Origin: Armatimonadota bacterium
Lineage (GTDB): Bacteria; Armatimonadota; UBA5829; DTJY01
Direction: 5' to 3'
DNA: 32,858 bases
Assembly (NCBI GenBank): GCA_025358205.1
Contig: JANYKG010000145.1
Span: 1 to 32,858 of the forward strand
Shown here: positions 16,725 through 24,301 of the stretch, piece after piece
How the letters are laid out: each line of letters starts with the position of its first letter
How positions within the stretch are numbered: position 1 is the stretch's first letter
The notes under the pieces: model-generated
Databases searched by the model: none
What the model was told of the DNA's origin: nothing
Seen by the model: only the letters and a program-made list of their open reading frames with translations
Translations under genes and position numbers: made by a program

Positions 16725-17828
16725 GTGAGAAATCTGGCAGTCCAATCCGACATCGGCGATATTGTGAAGAAGGTGGAGCAGGGAACTCGGCTCTCCTTCG
16801 ACGACGGCGTGCGACTGCTGAACTCGAACAGCTTGCTCTCCATCGGCTGGGCGGCGGACCTGGTGCGCCAGCGGCTGAACGGCGACCGGACCTACTACAT
16901 CGTCAACCGCCACATCAACTACACCAACGTCTGCCGCAACAAGTGCAAGTTCTGCGCGTTCTCCCGCCGTGAAGAGGAGCCGGGCGCATACACTATGTCC
17001 GTGGATGAGGTTATCAGAAAGGCGGTTGACGCGCGCAAGGATGCTGACTTCACCGAACTGCATCTCGTCGGCGGGCTGCACCCCGATCTGCCGTTCGACT
17101 ACTATCTGCAGATTCTCTCGAAACTGAAGGCGCTCATGCCGGAAGTTCATCTACAGGCGTTTACAGCGGTGGAGATCGCGCACTTTGCTCAACTATCCAG
17201 ACAGACTACCGAGGAAACATTAAGCCAGCTCAAGTCCGCAGGTCTGGGTTCGCTTCCAGGGGGCGGCGCGGAGGTCTTCGCCGAGCGCATACGCGAGCAA
17301 CTCTGCCCTGAGAAACTGCCGTCCGACCAGTGGCTGGAGGTCATGCGGACCGCCCACGGACTCGGAATCAAGAGTAACGCCACCATGCTCTACGGCCACA
17401 TCGAGACGCCTGAGGAGCAGATCGAGCACTTGATCCGCCTGCGCGAACTCCAGGACGAAACCAGCGGATTCATGGCGTTTATCCCGCTCTCCTACCACCC
17501 TGAGGGCACGGAACTGGGCGAGGCGTCAGGCAGGCGGCGCACCTCCGGCATGCAGGACCTGCAGACCATCGCCGTCTCGCGGCTCATGCTGGACAACTTC
17601 CCTCACATCAAGTCGTTCTGGATTATGCTCGGTATAAAGCTCGCGCAGGTCTCCCTCCACTTCGGCGCGGATGACTTCGACGGCACGGTGGTCGAGGAGA
17701 AGATCACGCACATGGCCGGTGCGGATACCCCTCAGGGCATGACCGTGAGCGACATAACAGCACTTATTCGCGAGACCGGGGCTGTTCCGGTGGAGCGCGA
17801 CACTTTGTACAACGAGGTGCGAAGATGA
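16725..17828 (+). CDS. mqnE: Aminofutalosine synthase MqnE (radical SAM)
   Basis: Joins the adenosyl group of SAM to 3-[(1-carboxyvinyl)oxy]benzoate to form aminofutalosine. C70, C74 and C77 (CRNKCKFC) hold the radical-SAM 4Fe-4S cluster. GGLHPDLPFDYYL, PGGGAEVFAERIR and the MqnE-typical NATMLYGHIET are visible. It has 367 residues and starts with GTG at 16725, one base after the prenyltransferase stop. The stop overlaps mqnA by ATGA. Confidence 0.93.
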   Translation: MRNLAVQSDIGDIVKKVEQGTRLSFDDGVRLLNSNSLLSIGWAADLVRQRLNGDRTYYIVNRHINYTNVCRNKCKFCAFSRREEEPGAYTMSVDEVIRKAVDARKDADFTELHLVGGLHPDLPFDYYLQILSKLKALMPEVHLQAFTAVEIAHFAQLSRQTTEETLSQLKSAGLGSLPGGGAEVFAERIREQLCPEKLPSDQWLEVMRTAHGLGIKSNATMLYGHIETPEEQIEHLIRLRELQDETSGFMAFIPLSYHPEGTELGEASGRRRTSGMQDLQTIAVSRLMLDNFPHIKSFWIMLGIKLAQVSLHFGADDFDGTVVEEKITHMAGADTPQGMTVSDITALIRETGAVPVERDTLYNEVRR

Positions 17829-18613
17829 AGGTCGGCTCGGTACCTTATATGAACGCCAAGCCGCTGGTCTGGGGCCTCACCTCGGAGTCTGACATGGAGC
17901 TTGTCTACGAGGTTCCGTCGAAACTCGCGGTGATGCTGAAGGATGGCGAGCTTGCCGCCGGGATGGTCTCCTCCGCCGCGTGCTTTGCCAATCCCGACCT
18001 GCGGATTGCGCCGGGGATGAGCGTGTCCTCCAACGGCCCCGTGCAGAGCGTGAAGCTGCTGTACAACGGCTCGGTCGAAAAGATTCGGAGTGTTGCCCTG
18101 GACACTAGTTCGCTGACCTCCGTCCTGCTCGCCAGGGTCATTCTGGATGAGGCATACGGTCTTGCACCGCGCTTTGTGGACATGCCGCCGAACGCCGAGG
18201 AGATGATGGACGTGTGCGATGCGGCTGTCCTCATCGGCGACCCTGCCATGCGGGTGCCGGACGGCGTGTGGTCGGAGCTGGACCTTGGCGAGGAGTGGAG
18301 TATGCTCACCGGCCTGCCGTTTGTGTACGCCGTCTGGGCTGTCAACCCCGACCTCGCGACTCCCGAACTCATCAGCGCGCTTCAGCGGTCGAAGGTTTAC
18401 GGGATGGCGCGTATCGAGGAGATCAGCGAGTCGGAGTCCGAGCGGCTCGATCTGCCCTACGAGGTATGCCACTACTACATCAGCGAGATCATGGACTACA
18501 GCCTCACGGACGAGCATATGCGGGGACTGGCGCTCTTCCAGGACAAGGCCGTCAGCCGTGGGTTCGTTTCTGAACGCCACCCTCTGCGGCTATACGGGGC
18601 TACCACCATATGA
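17825..18613 (+). CDS. mqnA: Chorismate dehydratase MqnA
   Basis: The first committed step of the futalosine pathway: chorismate to 3-[(1-carboxyvinyl)oxy]benzoate. It has the periplasmic-binding-protein-like fold without signal peptide. The start MKVGSVPYMNAKPLVWGL places N10 at the conserved Asn position. SVKLLYNGSVEKIRSVALDTSSLTS is the family core and DAAVLIGDPAMRV the second half. It has 262 residues and overlaps mqnE and mqnC by ATGA on both sides. MqnD shares the fold, but the sequence pattern fits MqnA. Confidence 0.92.
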   Translation: MKVGSVPYMNAKPLVWGLTSESDMELVYEVPSKLAVMLKDGELAAGMVSSAACFANPDLRIAPGMSVSSNGPVQSVKLLYNGSVEKIRSVALDTSSLTSVLLARVILDEAYGLAPRFVDMPPNAEEMMDVCDAAVLIGDPAMRVPDGVWSELDLGEEWSMLTGLPFVYAVWAVNPDLATPELISALQRSKVYGMARIEEISESESERLDLPYEVCHYYISEIMDYSLTDEHMRGLALFQDKAVSRGFVSERHPLRLYGATTI

Positions 18614-19668
18614 GCGTGAACTCTATTCTTGAACTTGCGGTCTCCGGCCAGCGCATCTCACCAGAGAACGCTCTCGCGCTGTTCGAAGCCACTAACCTCC
18701 TGGACATCGGGCTGGCGGCGGATGCGGTTTGCCGGGCGAAACACCCACAGGACTACCGCACCTACGTCGTGGATCGCAACATTAACTACACGAACGTTTG
18801 CGTCTCACGGTGCAAGTTCTGCGCGTTCTTCCGCGAGCCGGGTGCGCCGGGTGCCTACCTACTGACCGACGAGGATATCCACGCGAAGATTCAGGAAGCC
18901 GTTGACCTTGGGGCGACTCAGATTCTCATGCAGGGCGGGCTGCATCCCGACCACACCATAGAATACTACGTCTCGCTCGTCGCGGGAATCAAGGCGCGGT
19001 TCAACATTCACCTTCATTCTTTCTCGCCGCCTGAGATCATCCACATAGCGGGTGTCTCGGGCATTAGCGTTGACGATACGATTCGCGTGCTCAAGTATGC
19101 CGGGCTTGACTCAATCCCAGGAGGCGGCGCGGAGATTCTGACCGATGCCGTGCGCACCCTGATCAGCCCCAACAAATGCACTACGTCCGAGTGGCTGGGC
19201 GTCATGGAATCCGCGCACAACCTCGGCATGAAAACCACCGCCACGATGATGTTCGGGCACTCCGAAGGGTTTGCCGACAGGGTCGCGCACATGGCCGCAA
19301 TCCGTGCGCTCCAGGACAAGACCGATGGGTTCACCGCCTTCATCCCATGGACGTTCCAGCCTTCCAACACGGAGCTTGGCGGGAAGCCGGTCGGCGGGTT
19401 TGACTACCTGCACACGCTCGCCATCGCGCGGCTGTTTCTGGACAACGTGCCGAACATCCAGGCGTCATGGGTCACGCAGGGCGACAAGATCGGGCAGGTT
19501 GCGCTTCACTTTGGGGCGAACGACCTGGGCAGCACGATGATCGAGGAGAATGTGGTGGCGGCAGCGGGCGTGAAGTTCCGCATGACCGAGCAGGAGATGC
19601 GCGCGGCCATTAGCGACGCGGGTTTTGTGCCTAAGCGCAGGGACACTTACTATCGGATTATTGAGTAA
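18610..19668 (+). CDS. mqnC: Cyclic dehypoxanthine futalosine synthase MqnC (radical SAM)
   Basis: Cyclises dehypoxanthine futalosine, using SAM and releasing 5'-deoxyadenosine. C64, C68 and C71 (CVSRCKFC) bind the iron-sulfur cluster. GGLHPDHTIEYYV, GGGAEILTDAVR, TATMMFGHSE and FIPWTFQPSNTELGG separate it from MqnE. It has 352 residues and starts at the ATGA overlap with mqnA. It is the last gene of the tight block; an inverted repeat follows. Confidence 0.93.
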   Translation: MSVNSILELAVSGQRISPENALALFEATNLLDIGLAADAVCRAKHPQDYRTYVVDRNINYTNVCVSRCKFCAFFREPGAPGAYLLTDEDIHAKIQEAVDLGATQILMQGGLHPDHTIEYYVSLVAGIKARFNIHLHSFSPPEIIHIAGVSGISVDDTIRVLKYAGLDSIPGGGAEILTDAVRTLISPNKCTTSEWLGVMESAHNLGMKTTATMMFGHSEGFADRVAHMAAIRALQDKTDGFTAFIPWTFQPSNTELGGKPVGGFDYLHTLAIARLFLDNVPNIQASWVTQGDKIGQVALHFGANDLGSTMIEENVVAAAGVKFRMTEQEMRAAISDAGFVPKRRDTYYRIIE

Positions 19669-19678
19669 TCTGTCACCA

Positions 19679-19742
19679 GTTATCAGTCATCAGTCTGGAG
19701 TCCCCACTGGTCACTGTTTACTGATTACTGATCACTGATGAC
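19679..19742 (+). repeat. ATCAGT/ACTGAT inverted repeat
   Basis: The left side is rich in ATCAGT units and the right side in ACTGAT units. GTCATCAGT (19686-19694) pairs with ACTGATGAC (19734-19742). It fills nearly the whole gap between mqnC and the next gene. It could be a weak terminator but lacks a T-run, and it looks like another dispersed intergenic repeat. Confidence 0.6.
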
Positions 19743-19760
19743 TTACTACCAGCGGGGCAA

Positions 19761-20654
19761 ATGATGAAAAATCAACTAGCGGTGATAGGCGGAAGTCAGG
19801 CATACACTCTCATGAAGTCAGGGTGTCTTATCGGCGAGGCTCTGGGTGTCGTCAGCACGCCTTTCGGTGACTCGCAGCCAGTTCTGCGGCTGACGATGGG
19901 CCAGAGCGAAGTCCTTTTCCTCTCGCGCCACGGTGTTGACGGCTATTCCATCGCCGCACCGTGGGTGAACTACCGCGCGAACATCTATGCGCTGAAGGAG
20001 CTTGGGGCCACTCACATCGTTTCATGGTCGGGGCCGGGCGCTATTGACCGCACGCTGAGTATCGGGCAGTTCGTGATCCCCAGCGACATTATTGATGAAA
20101 CGAAGGCGCGCAAGGGCAGCTTCTTCGAGGGGGCGGGGTGGGGGTTCATCCGGCAGAACCCGGTCTTTTGCCCTACGCTCACCGGTGTGCTGGAGAAGGC
20201 TGTGGTCGGTCTCGGCCTTGAGTGCAGGGACCACGGGGTTTACGTATGTACCGAGGGGCCGCGGCTGGAGACCCCTGCGGAGATCAACAAGTTTGACCTC
20301 TACGGCGCCGACCTGGTGGGCATGACGCTGTGCCCGGAGGTCTTCCTAGCCAGGGAACTGGAGATGCACTACGCCTCGCTCTGCTATGTCACCAACTATG
20401 CGGAGGGGCTGCGGCGCCGCGAGTTCAACCCCGGCGTGCTGTTTGAGGGGCTGCTGGATCAGGACGAGGTTAAGGCGGTGGATGATGCGGTCAGCCGGTT
20501 CCCCGATATCATCCAGGCGGTCGCGGAGCAGTTCAAGTCAGTGTCCCAGGTATGCCACTGCGATATGCTGATGGAACGCTACCGCCGCAGAGGGGATGTT
20601 GGCCCGGACTGGCATACTTGGGTGACTACGCCGGGATTCAAGAAACAGAATTGA
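19761..20654 (+). CDS. MTAP/PNP-family nucleoside phosphorylase
   Basis: A 297-residue purine nucleoside phosphorylase of the 5'-methylthioadenosine phosphorylase type. Visible are LSRHGVDGYSIAAPWVNYRANIYALKELG, the segment GVYVCTEGPRLETPAEI, and GADLVGMTLCPEVFLARELEMHYASLCYVTNYAEG, the purine-binding and Met-containing active-site region. ATG 19761 is followed at once by a second ATG. It lies behind mqnC, whose reaction releases 5'-deoxyadenosine, a plausible substrate. Serving in place of MqnB (futalosine or aminofutalosine cleavage) is an alternative. A C-terminal extension (CHCDMLMERYRRRGDVGPDW) is not typical. Confidence 0.85.
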   Translation: MMKNQLAVIGGSQAYTLMKSGCLIGEALGVVSTPFGDSQPVLRLTMGQSEVLFLSRHGVDGYSIAAPWVNYRANIYALKELGATHIVSWSGPGAIDRTLSIGQFVIPSDIIDETKARKGSFFEGAGWGFIRQNPVFCPTLTGVLEKAVVGLGLECRDHGVYVCTEGPRLETPAEINKFDLYGADLVGMTLCPEVFLARELEMHYASLCYVTNYAEGLRRREFNPGVLFEGLLDQDEVKAVDDAVSRFPDIIQAVAEQFKSVSQVCHCDMLMERYRRRGDVGPDWHTWVTTPGFKKQN

Positions 20655-20669
20655 CAGGACGGTCCAGGC

Positions 20670-20712
20670 GAACATCGAACATCCAACATCGAACTTCGAA
20701 CGCTGAACTGGG
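20670..20712 (+). repeat. AACATCGAACATCCAAC-type microrepeat (intergenic copy)
   Basis: A run of short GAACATC, CAACATC and GAACTTC units ending in GCTGAACTGGG. The same kind of sequence flanks the two insertions inside the downstream MutL-like gene, so all belong to one family. Confidence 0.65.
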
Positions 20713-20753
20713 AAATAGGTAATAGACCGGTATCACCCACGCGCAGAGGTTGT

Positions 20754-20782
20754 TTGCACCGGGTTTCCGCCTGTGATAGAAT
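20754..20782 (+). promoter_or_regulatory. Promoter of the MutL-like gene
   Basis: TTGCAC at 20754-20759, a 17 bp spacer and TAGAAT at 20777-20782, with TGA directly before the -10 (extended -10). Transcription would start near 20789, about 45 nt before the ATG at 20835. Confidence 0.55.
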
Positions 20783-20834
20783 ACTCCATCATACTTGCTG
20801 AATCCGGCATCGAGAATCGAGGATCGAATACTCC

Positions 20835-22739
20835 ATGGCTGAAGTAAAAACCATTCTTGCTACGGACTGCGGCAGTACCACCACGAAGGCCATCCTGATC
20901 GAAAAGCAGGGGGACGAATATCGTCTGGTCGTTCGCGGTGAGGCTCCCACAACAGTCGAAGCCCCGTTTGACGATGTTACCGTTGGAGTAACCAACGCCA
21001 CTCGTGAGGTGGAGGAACTCGTTGGGAGACAGATTCTAACATCCAGCGTCGAGCATCCAACCCTTCGACAAGGCTCAGGGCAGGCATCCAACGCTGAACC
21101 GGGAGGGGAAAACGCAGAGAGTGGTGTGCGCGTACAAGTTCCCACCAAGGACGGCGTGGGCGTTGACCTTTACGTCTCCACGTCCAGCGCGGGCGGCGGG
21201 CTGCAGATGACGGTCGCTGGCGTGGTGAAGTCCATGAGCGCGGAGAGTGCGGAGCGGGCTGCACTTGGCGCGGGTGCCATCATCATTGACGTGATCGCCG
21301 TGGACGATGGGCGCAAGGAGTACGAGAAGGTACAGCGCATACGTGAGCTTCGCCCCGACATGATCCTCGTCTCCGGCGGCACGGACGGGGGCACCGTGAC
21401 CCACCTCGTGGAGATCGGCGAGATGCTGGTTTCCGCTGATCCGCGTCCCAGGCTCGGTGTCGGCGTGAAGCTGCCCATCATCTACGCAGGCAACAAGGAG
21501 GCGGTGGAGGCAGTCAAGCAGGTCATTGGCGACAGGGTGGACATGAAGGTTGTGGACAACCTGCGCCCAACGCTGGACCGCGAGAACCTTTACCCCGCCA
21601 GAGAAGCGATCCACGAGCTGTTCCTCCAGCACGTTATGCAGCAGGCCCCCGGCTACGGCAAGCTGATGACGTGGACCAGCACCGGCATTATGTCTACCCC
21701 CAACGCTGTTGGCAAGATCATTCAGACCATCGCCGAGCTTGAGAAGATCAACGTGCTGGCCGTGGACATCGGCGGCGCGACGACCGACGTGTTCTCGGTG
21801 TTCTGCGACGTATTTACCCGGACCGTCAGCGCGAACCTCGGCATGAGCTACTCCATCTGCAACGTGTTGGCGGAGGCGGGGATTCAGAACATTCGGCGCT
21901 GGATTCCCTTCGAGGCCGATGAGTGGTCGCTGCGGAACCAGCTTAGGAACAAGATGATTCGGCCCACGACCATTCCGCAGACCCTGAAGGATCTGTACGT
22001 TGAGCACGCGGTGGCACGCGAGGCCCTGCGGTTGGCGTTCATACACCATAAGTCGCTCGCCCGTGAGTTGAAGGGCGTTCAGCAGACTCGCACAATCGGC
22101 GACGCGCTCAGCCAGGGTGCGACTGGCAACACGCTGGTCAACATGATGGACCTGAATATGATCGTCGGCAGCGGCGGCGTGCTGAGCCATGCGCCAAGAC
22201 GGGAGCAGTCCGCGCTGATGATGCTGGACGCATATCAGCCCGAGGGCGTGACGATGCTGGCGGTTGACTCGATCTTTATGATGCCGCAGTTGGGGATTCT
22301 CTCCGAGGTGCTCCCGGAGGCGGCTCTTCAGGTGTTCAAACGTGACTGCCTGATCAAGATGGGAACAGCGATTGCGCCGGTCGGGACAGCGAAGGATGGA
22401 CAGCCGTGCTGCAGTGTTTCGTTCGAATATTCAACCCTTCGACAAGGCTCAGGGCAGGCGTCCAACGTTCAACCTTCAACACTGAACGTGCCGTTTGGCG
22501 CGATGAAGGTGCTTCCGCTTGCTGAGGGCGAGAAGGCGACGGTTACCGTCACTCCAGCTAAGGGATTCGACATTGGCGCGGGCAAGGGGAAGCCGCACAC
22601 CTTCGAGGCGGAAGGCGGCGTGGTCGGCGTGGTGATAGACTGCAGAGGCCGCCCGCTTGTGCTTCCGGCGGATGATGACACCCGCTTGCGCAAGTTAGCG
22701 GAATGGCTCGAAGCCTTTGGACTGAATGTACCGAAGTAG
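20835..22739 (+). CDS. MutL/GlmL-like ASKHA-fold ATPase with two repeat-encoded inserts
   Basis: A 634-residue protein of the glutamate-mutase MutL family, not the mismatch-repair protein of the same name. The ASKHA ATP-binding phosphate loop is ATDCGSTTTKAILIEK near residue 10. YVSTSSAGGGLQMTVAG follows, and the second phosphate loop is NVLAVDIGGATTDVFSVF. NMIVGSGGVLSHAPR lies further on. MutL proteins are proposed to protect or reactivate B12-dependent mutases, yet no mutase gene is nearby. Residues about 69-90 and 530-545 are encoded by dispersed repeats (21038-21101 and 22435-22488) and contain the same peptide, TLRQGSGQASN. It has its own promoter. Confidence 0.85.
   Translation: MAEVKTILATDCGSTTTKAILIEKQGDEYRLVVRGEAPTTVEAPFDDVTVGVTNATREVEELVGRQILTSSVEHPTLRQGSGQASNAEPGGENAESGVRVQVPTKDGVGVDLYVSTSSAGGGLQMTVAGVVKSMSAESAERAALGAGAIIIDVIAVDDGRKEYEKVQRIRELRPDMILVSGGTDGGTVTHLVEIGEMLVSADPRPRLGVGVKLPIIYAGNKEAVEAVKQVIGDRVDMKVVDNLRPTLDRENLYPAREAIHELFLQHVMQQAPGYGKLMTWTSTGIMSTPNAVGKIIQTIAELEKINVLAVDIGGATTDVFSVFCDVFTRTVSANLGMSYSICNVLAEAGIQNIRRWIPFEADEWSLRNQLRNKMIRPTTIPQTLKDLYVEHAVAREALRLAFIHHKSLARELKGVQQTRTIGDALSQGATGNTLVNMMDLNMIVGSGGVLSHAPRREQSALMMLDAYQPEGVTMLAVDSIFMMPQLGILSEVLPEAALQVFKRDCLIKMGTAIAPVGTAKDGQPCCSVSFEYSTLRQGSGQASNVQPSTLNVPFGAMKVLPLAEGEKATVTVTPAKGFDIGAGKGKPHTFEAEGGVVGVVIDCRGRPLVLPADDDTRLRKLAEWLEAFGLNVPK
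21038..21101 (+). repeat. In-frame dispersed repeat in the MutL-like gene, copy 1
   Basis: AACATC-type microrepeats flank a 25 bp core at 21061-21085 that begins CCCTTCGACAAGGC. The core is identical to 22435-22459. It adds about 20 residues before the conserved GVGVDLYVSTSSAGGG block. Confidence 0.85.
22435..22488 (+). repeat. In-frame dispersed repeat in the MutL-like gene, copy 2
   Basis: The 25 bp core at 22435-22459 is identical to copy 1 and lies in the same reading frame, again giving TLRQGSGQASN. It is followed by CAACGTTCAACC and similar microrepeats. It lies near the protein's C-terminal third, in a probable loop. Confidence 0.85.
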
Positions 22740-22746
22740 TCGTATT

Positions 22747-23160
22747 AACCGCCGATGAACACAGATATGGAAAAGAGATGTCCAGATGGATTTTTGTCCA
22801 GGATCACGAGATCTGGGTTCGTCCACACGAAAAGATAAGGTGCCAATGAACTCGGACAGACAGAGATCAGAACTGGATAGCATCACTGAGAAGGTCATTG
22901 GCTGCGCGTATGTTGTATCGAATGAGTAGGGCGCGGGGTTTCTCGAAAAGGTATATGAGAACGCGCTTGTTCATGAAGTGCGAAAGACCGGACTTGCCGT
23001 TAAGCAACAACACGGCATCCATTCTGCGCAGTGTATGAACTATCTAACGGCAACGTCCCATCGAGTTTGCCTGTTAATCAACTTGGGGAATCCGAAGGTG
23101 CAGATACGGCGGATAGCAAACAAGTTCTGAATCCGCGTCCATCTGCGTTCATCGGCGGTT
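22747..23160. mobile_element. 414 bp inverted-repeat-bounded GxxExxY element
   Basis: The left end AACCGCCGATGAACACAGAT (22747-22766) and the reverse complement of the right end (23141-23160) agree at 19 of 20 positions. The unit contains only the degraded GxxExxY gene. No transposase and no obvious target-site duplication are visible. It separates two genes that otherwise look like an operon; the right end lies 19 bp before the next start codon. Mobility by an outside enzyme is inference. Confidence 0.6.
22846..23130 (+). pseudogene. GxxExxY family protein, degraded
   Basis: Read from ATG 22846 in one frame, the N-terminal half shows ITEKVIGCAYVV, then an in-frame TAG at 22927-22929, then the signature GFLEKVYENALVHEVRKTG and GLAVKQQ. 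The normal middle is missing by an internal deletion. The frame resumes with the C-terminal family motif MNYLTATSHRVCLLINLGNPKVQIRR and ends at TGA 23128-23130. Intact family members are about 120-130 residues; this has 94 codons plus a stop. Their function is unknown, and they often occur in several copies per genome. Confidence 0.8.
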
Positions 23161-23179
23161 TCATGTTTGAGGAGATATC

Positions 23180-24298
23180 ATGGGAACAGCATACACACCG
23201 GGGCTTAAGGTTACGCCCCGAACTACAATAAGAAAGACGCGGCGGCTGCCGTTGAAGGGGCAGGTGCTGGTGAAGGTTGGCGACACCGTTCATCCCGATA
23301 CCGTCGTTGCGCGCACCGATCTGCCGGGCATCATGCAGACCATTCGCGTCGCCGAGAAGCTGAGCATCGAGCCGAACGAGGTCGAGCGTTATCTGAAGAT
23401 CAAGATCGGCGACAAAGTGGAGCGCGGCACGATGGTCGCAGAAAGCCGGTCGTTCTTCGGTCTGATGAAAAATGAGTGCAAGTCACCGATTGCGGGTACG
23501 GTAGAGTTGTTCTCGCCGGTCTCCGGGCACGTCGGCATTCGCTTCAAGCCCACGCCGGTCGAGGTGACCGCGTACACCCACGGGAAGGTCTTCGAAGTCA
23601 TCCCCGAAGAAGGCGTGGTGGTCGAGACCATCGGCGCGCTGATTCAGGGCATCTTCGGCGTCGGCGGCGAGAGGCTGGGCGAGGTCAAGGTGATCGTCTC
23701 CGGCCCGGACGAAGTGGTGGATGAGGACAAGATCACCGAGGCCCTGACCGGTAAGGTGGTCATCGGCGGCTCCAACATCACCGGCGCGGCTCTTCGCAAG
23801 GCTGCAGGGTTCAACGTCGCGGGCGTCGTGGTCGGCGGGATAATTGACAAGGACCTGATCGAGTACCTGGGCCATGACATCGGTGTGGCGATCACGGGCC
23901 AGGAGAAGATTCCGACGACCCTCATCGTGACCGAGGGCTTCGGCATCATGCGGATGGCCCATCGGACGTTTAGCCTCTTGAAGTCGCTTGAAGGGAAGAT
24001 CGCTTCCATCAATGGTGCGACACAGATTCGCGCGGGTGTCATCCGTCCAGAGATCATCGTGCCGACGACTGATGACGCGAAGGTGGTTATCGGCACTGAT
24101 GACCAGTCGCTTGAGATCGGCGCTCGGATTCGCATTATCCGCGAGCCGTACTTCGGGATGCTGGGTACGGTCTCATCGCTGCCTGCCGAGCCGGTGGTCA
24201 TAGAGTCCGGCGCGAAGGTCCGCATACTCGAAGCGGACCTTGAGGACGGCAAGAAGGCCTCGGTCCCGCGCGCTAACGTAGAGATTATTCAGGAATAA
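23180..24298 (+). CDS. Barrel-sandwich-hybrid / KOW-type protein, partner of the MutL-like ATPase
   Basis: A 372-residue protein without signal peptide or clear membrane segment. Residues about 20-125 look like a biotinyl-lipoyl/RnfC-type barrel-sandwich hybrid: LPLKGQVLVKVGDTVHPDTVVA, then GDKVERGTMVAESRSFFG, then SPIAGTVELFSPVSGHVGIR. There is no lipoyl-lysine consensus. The middle is a Gly- and Val-rich alpha/beta region (GGSNITGAALRKAAGFNVAGVVVGGI). The C-terminus has a KOW-like beta-roll (GARIRIIREPYFGMLGTVSSLP). ATG 23180 follows GAGGAGAT. It follows the MutL-like gene, interrupted only by the GxxExxY element; the function is not known to me. Confidence 0.75.
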   Translation: MGTAYTPGLKVTPRTTIRKTRRLPLKGQVLVKVGDTVHPDTVVARTDLPGIMQTIRVAEKLSIEPNEVERYLKIKIGDKVERGTMVAESRSFFGLMKNECKSPIAGTVELFSPVSGHVGIRFKPTPVEVTAYTHGKVFEVIPEEGVVVETIGALIQGIFGVGGERLGEVKVIVSGPDEVVDEDKITEALTGKVVIGGSNITGAALRKAAGFNVAGVVVGGIIDKDLIEYLGHDIGVAITGQEKIPTTLIVTEGFGIMRMAHRTFSLLKSLEGKIASINGATQIRAGVIRPEIIVPTTDDAKVVIGTDDQSLEIGARIRIIREPYFGMLGTVSSLPAEPVVIESGAKVRILEADLEDGKKASVPRANVEIIQE

Positions 24299-24301
24299 CC
24301 A

